DNA from: Microbacterium mitrae
Lineage (GTDB): Bacteria; Actinomycetota; Actinomycetes; Actinomycetales; Microbacteriaceae
NCBI RefSeq assembly: GCF_008017445.1
Contig: NZ_VRSW01000002.1
Coordinates: 186,001-250,000, forward strand
Direction of reading: 5' to 3'
Length of the DNA: 64,000 bases
Shown here piece after piece: positions 58,627 to 64,000 of the stretch. The position numbers and the translations under genes were made by a program. The notes under the pieces are model-generated. The model saw nothing but the letters and a program-made list of their open reading frames with translations, searched no databases and had not been told where the DNA came from. Numbering within the stretch: position 1 is the first letter of the stretch; every line of letters begins with the position of its first letter.

Positions 58627-60863
58627 GTACGGCCCTGCACGCCGATGATGAGCTTCGCGCGGCGACGCTCGACATCGAAGGAATGACCTGCGCGAGCTGC
58701 GTTGCTCGCGTTGAGAAACGCCTCGCGTCGGTCGCGGGTGTGCAGGCCGCCGTTAATCTCGCGACCGAATCTGCCAAGGTCTCGATTCCGGCCGGCGTGA
58801 GCGACGACGATCTCATCGCCGCCGTCGAATCGGCAGGCTACGGCGCACGCGTTCGGGCGGCGGGGTCCAAGCCCGCCGCCATGGACGAACATGATCACGC
58901 CGACGAGGGGCGCACCAAACTCGGTACCCGTCTGCTGGTCTCTGCGATTCTTGCCGTTCCGGTGATCGCGACCGGCATGGTTCCGGCACTCCAATTTCCG
59001 GGTTGGCAGTGGATGGCGATGGTGCTCACCATCCCGATCGTGGTGTGGGGCGGCTGGCCGTTCCATCGGGCCACGTTCCAAAATGCCCGTCACGGCACGG
59101 CGACCATGGATACCCTCATCACACTCGGCACGTCGGCCGCGCTGATCTGGAGCGTCTGGGCCATGTTCTTCGGCAACGCCGGTGAGATCGGCATGACGCA
59201 TGAGGTCGTGCTGTTTGGTCCGGTGCATGACGCGACTTCGCTCGTGTACTTTGAGGTCGCTGCCGGCGTTACCGTTTTCTTGCTACTCGGCCGCTGGATC
59301 GAGCACCGGTCCAAGCGACGCGCGGGCGATGCGCTGCGTGCGCTGATGAACCTCGGCGCAAAGAATGTCACGCTGGCCACGATCGCGGGCGGTGACGGCC
59401 CGACCGTGCCGATCGATGAGCTGCAGGTCGGCGACCGGTTTGTGGCGCGGCCTGGAGAGAAAATCGCGACTGACGGAATGGTGGTTTCGGGCGCCGCAGC
59501 CGTTGATGCCAGCATGCTCTCTGGCGAAAGCGAACCTGTCGCGGTCGAAACCGGATCAATCGTCACCGGCGGCACCATCGCCACCGACGGACGCCTCGTG
59601 GTGGAGGCCACCGCGGTCGGCGAGAACACGCGCCTCGCGGCCATGGCTCGCCTGGTCGAAGACGCACAAACGGGCAAGAGCGCCGTGCAACGCCTCGCCG
59701 ATCGTATTTCGGGTGTCTTCGTACCCATCGTGATACTGCTTTCGATCATCACGCTCGTCGCGTGGATCGTATTTGGTGGTTCTGTCGCCGCAGGCTTCAC
59801 CGCCGCCGTCGCGGTGCTGATCATCGCCTGCCCGTGCGCGCTCGGCTTGGCAACGCCCGTCGCGATTCTCGTTGGCACCGGCCGCGGCGCCCAGCTCGGA
59901 ATCTTGATCACCGGCCCAGAAGCGATTGAATCGGCGGGGCGCATCGACACGCTGTTCGCAGACAAGACCGGAACCATCACCACCGGAACCATGACCCTGG
60001 TGTCGTTTGTGACGGTGGCGGGAGTCGAGCGCGACGACTTCTTGCGAAGCGTCGCAGCCATCGAGGCGTCATCGGAGCACCCGGTCGCGCGGGCCATCGT
60101 GACGGCCGCGTCTGAGGTTCCGCTCGCTACTGACTTCGTATCGACTGCGGGCCGTGGCGTCGCCGGAACCGTTGACGGCGTTGCGGTGTTCGCTCGCCGA
60201 TTGGACGTGGGGGAGTTGGAGACGCTTCCGCTCGCCCTCGCCGAGGCCATCCGCGAAGCCGCCACCACCACCATCGTTGCTGGCCGCGTCGACGACGGGC
60301 GTGAGGTCGTTCAAGGCGTGTTGTTTGTTGCCGATGCGGTGCGCGATGACAGCGCCGAGGCGGTTGCTCAATTGCGAAAGTTGGGCGTCGAAGTGCAAAT
60401 GCTCACCGGCGACAATGAGGCGGCCGCTCTGCGCGCCGCCGAGGCCGTTGGCATCACGCAGATCACTGCTGGCGTTACCCCCGAGGGCAAGATTGCGGCC
60501 GTGCGCGCGGCGCAGGCGGCGGGCCGGTCCGTTGCAATGGTCGGCGATGGCGTCAACGATGCGCCGGCTCTTGCCGCGGCTGATCTGGGGCTTGCGATGG
60601 GCGGCGGAACCGATGCGGCCATGCACGCCAGCGATATCACGCTGGTGCGGCAGTCGCTGAGTGCCGCGGCCACCGCGATCCGCCTCTCACGCAAGACCAT
60701 GTCGACGATCCGCGGAAACCTGTTCTGGGCGTTTGGTTACAACGTCGCGGCGATTCCGCTGGCGGCGCTGGGTCTGCTGAACCCCATGCTGGCCGGCGCG
60801 GCCATGGCGTTCTCCAGCGTGTTCGTGGTGCTGAACAGTCTGCGTCTTCGCGCGTTTCGTTGA
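58623..60863 (+). CDS. Copper-exporting P1B-type ATPase
   Basis: 746-residue P-type ATPase. One N-terminal HMA domain (GMTCASC, about residue 20), a His-rich linker (DEHDHADEG), then the membrane core with the Cu(I)-type motif CPCALGLATP (about residue 403), phosphorylation site DKTGTITTG (about 446), HP motif SSEHPVARAI, GDNEAAALRAA-like TGDN and GDGVNDAPALAAADLG. GTG 58623 overlaps the chaperone stop. Most likely a copA-type exporter. Confidence 0.95.
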   Translation: MSTALHADDELRAATLDIEGMTCASCVARVEKRLASVAGVQAAVNLATESAKVSIPAGVSDDDLIAAVESAGYGARVRAAGSKPAAMDEHDHADEGRTKLGTRLLVSAILAVPVIATGMVPALQFPGWQWMAMVLTIPIVVWGGWPFHRATFQNARHGTATMDTLITLGTSAALIWSVWAMFFGNAGEIGMTHEVVLFGPVHDATSLVYFEVAAGVTVFLLLGRWIEHRSKRRAGDALRALMNLGAKNVTLATIAGGDGPTVPIDELQVGDRFVARPGEKIATDGMVVSGAAAVDASMLSGESEPVAVETGSIVTGGTIATDGRLVVEATAVGENTRLAAMARLVEDAQTGKSAVQRLADRISGVFVPIVILLSIITLVAWIVFGGSVAAGFTAAVAVLIIACPCALGLATPVAILVGTGRGAQLGILITGPEAIESAGRIDTLFADKTGTITTGTMTLVSFVTVAGVERDDFLRSVAAIEASSEHPVARAIVTAASEVPLATDFVSTAGRGVAGTVDGVAVFARRLDVGELETLPLALAEAIREAATTTIVAGRVDDGREVVQGVLFVADAVRDDSAEAVAQLRKLGVEVQMLTGDNEAAALRAAEAVGITQITAGVTPEGKIAAVRAAQAAGRSVAMVGDGVNDAPALAAADLGLAMGGGTDAAMHASDITLVRQSLSAAATAIRLSRKTMSTIRGNLFWAFGYNVAAIPLAALGLLNPMLAGAAMAFSSVFVVLNSLRLRAFR

Positions 60864-60869
60864 ACGGGG

Positions 60870-60898
60870 CTGACCTTTGTGAGGGTTTAGCCTAGGAT
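60870..60898 (+). promoter_or_regulatory. Predicted promoter of the helicase gene
   Basis: CTGACC (60870-60875), a 17-base spacer, then TAGGAT (60893-60898). Transcription should begin near 60905, about 150 bases before the helicase start codon. Confidence 0.5.
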
Positions 60899-60904
60899 GG
60901 TTGT

Positions 60905-61057
60905 GGGGAGTCTTTCGCCCCGTCTCGCTTTCCGCTGAAGCGGAGTCTGCAGACGGGCAGCGCAAGATTGCGCCCTGTCCCGCATATCAGGTGGGCGCTC
61001 CCGCATGATTCACGTCGTGGAATCATCCTTATTGCTCCGCTCACACTCAGGAGAAGC
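60905..61057 (+). ncRNA. Structured 5' leader of the SNF2 helicase gene
   Basis: The roughly 150-base leader contains four clear stems: CCCGTCT (60919-60925) with AGACGGG (60951-60957), enclosing TCCGCT with AGCGGA (60931-60944); GCGCAA with TTGCGC (60960-60973); and ATGATTC (61005-61011) with GAATCAT (61020-61026). This ordered set is more than expected by chance in a random leader. No Rfam family was recognised; it could be a regulatory leader or an independent small RNA. Confidence 0.45.
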
Positions 61058-63202
61058 ATGCCGAGCTCGGCAACAGCATCAGCATCACGGCGGCGCAAGT
61101 CGTCGTCTCGTCGCGACGACGACGCCCCCATCATCCCGATCCTCGCGCGCAAAGTGCGCGAGGTTGAGGCCAAAGCGCAAAAAGGCAAGCTCGGGCCGAC
61201 CAACCGCGTCAAGTTTCAGGTCATTGCCTTCCTCGTGCGCGAAGAGCGCGCCAGGGTCAAGGGTGACGCCGAGATCAGCGACGCAACGCGCGCAGAGCTG
61301 CTGAAACGCCTCGACGGCGTCGCACAGATTCTCGCCAAGACGGCAGCGCGCGATACCTCGATCATCCCGCTGCTCGAGGTTGACTCGGCAACGAGCCCCG
61401 TTGCCAAGCGCATGCGCCGCGACTGGCTGCTGGAGTCGGGAGCGGAGCTTGCGCCTGACGAATTGATCATCACTGATGTTGCCCCCGTGGCCGTCACTCC
61501 CGTGGTTCCGGCAGCCCTCGCCGAACGTCAGGTGACGCCGCCGGCGGTGGAGTCGCGTATTGAGGCGAACCCGTTCTTGACGCCGGACCTGTCGCGCGTG
61601 ATTCCGAAGGAGACGCCGCGCCGACGCCTCGATGGGTGGGACCTCATGGGCCCGCTTTACAAGGCATTTGAGCAGGGCGCGGGCGGGTCGGTCGCCTCGA
61701 TGGCGCTCCCCCCGGTTCCGGAGTTCGATCACATCTCGCCCAAGGGTCTTGAGGTGATGGCACACCAGTCCCGGTTCGTCGAGTCGGTGCGCGCCGGCCA
61801 CCGCTCGTTCTTGCTGGCGGACGAGCCGGGCCTCGGAAAGACGGCGCAGTCGGTTATCGCGGCGTCCGTCGCGAACGCGTACCCGCTGCTCGTCGTGGTT
61901 CCGAATGTCGTGAAAATGAACTGGGCGCGTGAGGTCGAGCGCTGGACGCCGCAGCGTCGCGCCACGGTGATTCAGGGTGACGGCGACGCAATCGATGCGT
62001 TTGCCGACATCTTTATCGTCAACTACGAGATTTTGGATCGCCACCTGTCATGGTTGGGCAAGATTGGCCTGCGCGGGATGGTGGTAGATGAGGCTCACTT
62101 CATCAAGAACCTGTCATCACAGCGGTCGCAGAACGTGCTCGCCCTCGCGAGCCGCGTGCGCGAGCAGACGCCCGGCGGTGACCCGCTCATGATCGCGCTG
62201 ACGGGTACGCCTCTGATCAATGACGTCGAAGACTTCGACGCGATCTGGCGGTTCTTGGGATGGACGACGGGGGAGAAGCCCGGCTCCGTGCTGATGGAGA
62301 AGCTGGACGCGACCGGCTTGACGCCAGCAGATAAGGCCTTCTACCCGGAGGCGCGCGAGGCCGTGATCTCGATGGGTATCGTGCGTCGTAAGAAGAAGGA
62401 CGTCGCTGCCGATCTGCCAGACAAGCTCGTTGCCGACATGCCGGTGCAGCTTGATGACGAGTTCGGCCGTTCCATCCGGGCTGCAGAGCGCGAGCTGGGC
62501 GACCGCATGGCGGCGAAGTACCGCCGCATCATTGAGGCGCGCGGTCGCGAGACCCGCGGCATTGACGAAGACATTGTGCGTCTCGTCGCGCAACACGAGT
62601 TTGAAGAGTCGAAGAACGCTGACGCCGGCGGCGACAACGTGTTCACGATGGTGCGCAAGATTGGCCAGGCTAAGGCCGGCCTCGCGGCGGACTACGCCGT
62701 GCAACTGCAACGCTCGGTGGGCAAGGTGGTGTTCTTCGCCAAGCACATTGACGTCATGAACCAGGCGGAGTCGCTATTTGCCGTCAACGGGCTCAAGACC
62801 GTTTCGGTGCGCGGCGATCAGACGTCAACGGCTCGCCAGGCCGCGATCGACGCGTTCAACAATGACCCCGAAGTGTCCATCGCGGTGTGTTCGCTCACCG
62901 CGGCGGGTGTCGGCCTCAACATGCAGGCCGCGTCCAACGTGGTGTTGGCTGAGCTGAGCTGGACGGCCGCCGAGCAGACGCAGGCCATTGACCGCGTGCA
63001 CCGTATTGGCCAGGACGAGCCGGTAACGGCGTGGCGCATCATCGCGGCCCACACGCTCGACACCAAGATCGCGGAGCTCATCGACCAGAAGCAGGGTCTT
63101 GCGCTGCGGGCGCTGGACGGCGTGGTGGTGGAACCCGGATCGCAAGACTCGGTGCAGTTGTCGGCGCTCATGCACCTGCTGCGCGAGGCGCTTCGTCGGT
63201 AA
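61058..63202 (+). CDS. SNF2-family DEAD/DEAH-box helicase
   Basis: 714-residue ATP-dependent DNA translocase of the Swi2/Snf2 superfamily (HepA/RapA-like). Walker A LADEPGLGKTAQS near residue 255, DEAH as VVDEAHFIKN near 345, LTGTPL, and the C-terminal motifs VVFFAKHIDV, SLTAAGVGLNMQAAS and DRVHRIGQ. The first 190 or so residues are a basic, low-complexity part not seen in other family members I know. ATG 61058 follows CAGGAG; a longer in-frame start at 60968 lies in the leader. Likely a role in DNA repair or transcription recycling, inferred. Confidence 0.9.
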   Translation: MPSSATASASRRRKSSSRRDDDAPIIPILARKVREVEAKAQKGKLGPTNRVKFQVIAFLVREERARVKGDAEISDATRAELLKRLDGVAQILAKTAARDTSIIPLLEVDSATSPVAKRMRRDWLLESGAELAPDELIITDVAPVAVTPVVPAALAERQVTPPAVESRIEANPFLTPDLSRVIPKETPRRRLDGWDLMGPLYKAFEQGAGGSVASMALPPVPEFDHISPKGLEVMAHQSRFVESVRAGHRSFLLADEPGLGKTAQSVIAASVANAYPLLVVVPNVVKMNWAREVERWTPQRRATVIQGDGDAIDAFADIFIVNYEILDRHLSWLGKIGLRGMVVDEAHFIKNLSSQRSQNVLALASRVREQTPGGDPLMIALTGTPLINDVEDFDAIWRFLGWTTGEKPGSVLMEKLDATGLTPADKAFYPEAREAVISMGIVRRKKKDVAADLPDKLVADMPVQLDDEFGRSIRAAERELGDRMAAKYRRIIEARGRETRGIDEDIVRLVAQHEFEESKNADAGGDNVFTMVRKIGQAKAGLAADYAVQLQRSVGKVVFFAKHIDVMNQAESLFAVNGLKTVSVRGDQTSTARQAAIDAFNNDPEVSIAVCSLTAAGVGLNMQAASNVVLAELSWTAAEQTQAIDRVHRIGQDEPVTAWRIIAAHTLDTKIAELIDQKQGLALRALDGVVVEPGSQDSVQLSALMHLLREALRR

Positions 63203-63215
63203 GAACCGTCACGAG

Positions 63216-63276
63216 TGAAAATTCCCACTTCTTAGCAACGAAATTTGCATTTCGCCGCGGGAGGTGGGAATTTTTT
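63216..63276 (+). terminator. Branched terminator after the helicase gene
   Basis: AAAATTCCCAC (63218-63228) pairs with GTGGGAATTTT (63264-63274) with a second hairpin inside, CGAAAT/ATTTCG (63239-63255), followed by TT. The A-rich left arm and T-rich right arm suggest it can end transcription in both directions. Confidence 0.7.
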
Positions 63277-63411
63277 CGCGTTTGTGGTGCGGAGCGGCGT
63301 AAGAATCGGGAAAATCGGCGGGGGCGGAATGGCGTTCTGTTGCGCTGGCCACTATGGTCGAAACAGGCAGCGTCGCCCGATCCCCTTTCCCTCCCCAGCA
63401 AAGCAGGCATC

Positions 63412-64000
63412 ATGAAGATCGGCATTCTGACGTCCGGCGGCGATTGCCCCGGACTCAATGCGGTTATCCGCGGGATCGTTCTCAAGGGAACAACCTCCTA
63501 CGATCTGGAGTTCGTCGGCATTCGCGACGGTTGGCGCGGCGTGGTGGAGGGCGACTTCGTGCCGCTCACTCGTCATGAGGTGAAGGGCCTGTCGAAGGTG
63601 GGCGGCACCATTCTCGGCACGAGCCGCACTAACCCCTATGAGGGAGACCGCGGCGGCGCCGAGAACATCGCTAAGACGCTGTTTGGTCACCGCATTGACG
63701 GCATCGTCGCCATCGGCGGCGAGGGAACGCTCGCAGCCGCCGATCGTCTATCAAAAGACGGAATCAAGGTCGTCGGCGTGCCTAAGACCATCGATAACGA
63801 TCTGCGCGCCACCGACTACTCCTTCGGTTTCGACACCGCGGTGAACATCGCCACCGAAGCTATGGACCGCCTGCGCACCACAGGCGACTCCCACCAGCGC
63901 TGCATGGTGGCCGAAGTTATGGGCCGTCACGTTGGCTGGATCGCGCTTCACGCCGGCATGGCGGCTGGCGCACACGCCATCCTCATTCCAGAAAATCCAA
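63412..64000 (+). CDS. pfkA: 6-phosphofructokinase (3' end missing)
   Basis: First 196 residues of phosphofructokinase; the gene runs off the window. The start MKIGILTSGGDCPGLNAVIRG and the blocks GGEGTLAAADRL, GVPKTIDNDL, FGFDTAVNIATEAMDRL and MVAEVMGRHVGWIAL are the actinobacterial group III pattern. Gly at the GGEG position (Asp in pyrophosphate enzymes) favours ATP as donor. ATG 63412 is preceded by AGCAGGCATC with AAAGCAGG. Confidence 0.92.
   Translation, partial: MKIGILTSGGDCPGLNAVIRGIVLKGTTSYDLEFVGIRDGWRGVVEGDFVPLTRHEVKGLSKVGGTILGTSRTNPYEGDRGGAENIAKTLFGHRIDGIVAIGGEGTLAAADRLSKDGIKVVGVPKTIDNDLRATDYSFGFDTAVNIATEAMDRLRTTGDSHQRCMVAEVMGRHVGWIALHAGMAAGAHAILIPENP

Overview
The window is 64 kb of high-GC chromosomal DNA (about 60-65% G+C by eye) from a Gram-positive actinobacterium. 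The best match by gene order and protein style is the family Microbacteriaceae (Microbacterium and relatives). Pointers are rho-prfA-prmC-sua5-wecA leading into the atp operon, dxr-rip-ispG-proS, nusA-ylxR-infB-rbfA, -10 boxes of the TANNNT type placed almost on the start codon, many GTG/TTG starts and 1-4 bp gene overlaps. I saw no rRNA, tRNA, CRISPR array, transposase, integrase or prophage gene. This is core chromosome with a few accessory insertions.

Layout: 0-2.6 kb, termination factors (rho, cut by the window edge; prfA; a small zinc-ribbon membrane protein). 2.6-2.8 kb, a nested palindromic intergenic element. 2.8-5.8 kb on the minus strand, an amidase and the cysteine pair cysK-cysE. 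5.9-9.3 kb, prmC, sua5, a WecA-type sugar-phosphate transferase and an AtpI-like protein. 9.4-16.3 kb, the complete F1Fo ATP synthase operon atpBEFHAGDC with a strong terminator. 16.3-25.4 kb, yaaA, a PP2C phosphatase, an EccC/FtsK-like ATPase, L-asparaginase, OsmC, PlsC, an FKBP lipoprotein and dxr. 25.5-31.9 kb, a second-type Mur ligase, the site-2 protease, a fused TrpE-TrpG/PhzE-type synthase behind a tryptophan attenuator, and ispG. 32-34.2 kb, two tandem paralogous lipoproteins, with a third copy at 41 kb. 34.4-37.4 kb, a proton-translocating transhydrogenase operon in which both genes carry a lesion. 37.5-43.1 kb, AlaX-type editing protein, pyrrolidone-carboxylate peptidase, proS, lipoprotein and LOG protein. 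43.4-53.8 kb, the translation cluster nusA-ylxR-infB-rbfA, then MFS/mutY, and a kinase-like protein-truB-two membrane proteins-ribF. 53.9-58.2 kb, a deoxyribose catabolic operon (SorC/DeoR regulator, deoC, aldehyde dehydrogenase, truncated aldehyde dehydrogenase). 58.3-60.9 kb, copper chaperone and copper ATPase behind a CsoR-type operator. 61-64 kb, a SNF2 helicase with a structured leader, and the start of pfkA.

The most interesting points are: (1) an 11-residue leader peptide with tandem Trp codons followed by an intrinsic terminator in front of a PhzE-like synthase, which argues that this enzyme serves tryptophan synthesis; (2) two independent single-base lesions in pntA and pntB; (3) a deoC operon with a catalytic aldehyde dehydrogenase overlapping a catalytically empty half-length partner, resembling a split ALDH16; (4) three six-cysteine lipoproteins of unknown function; (5) a type VII-like ATPase without a secretion locus; (6) a nested palindromic element at 2.6 kb and a striking excess of the hexamer GGAACC/GGTTCC throughout. 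Counts and base composition given here were made by eye and are approximate.
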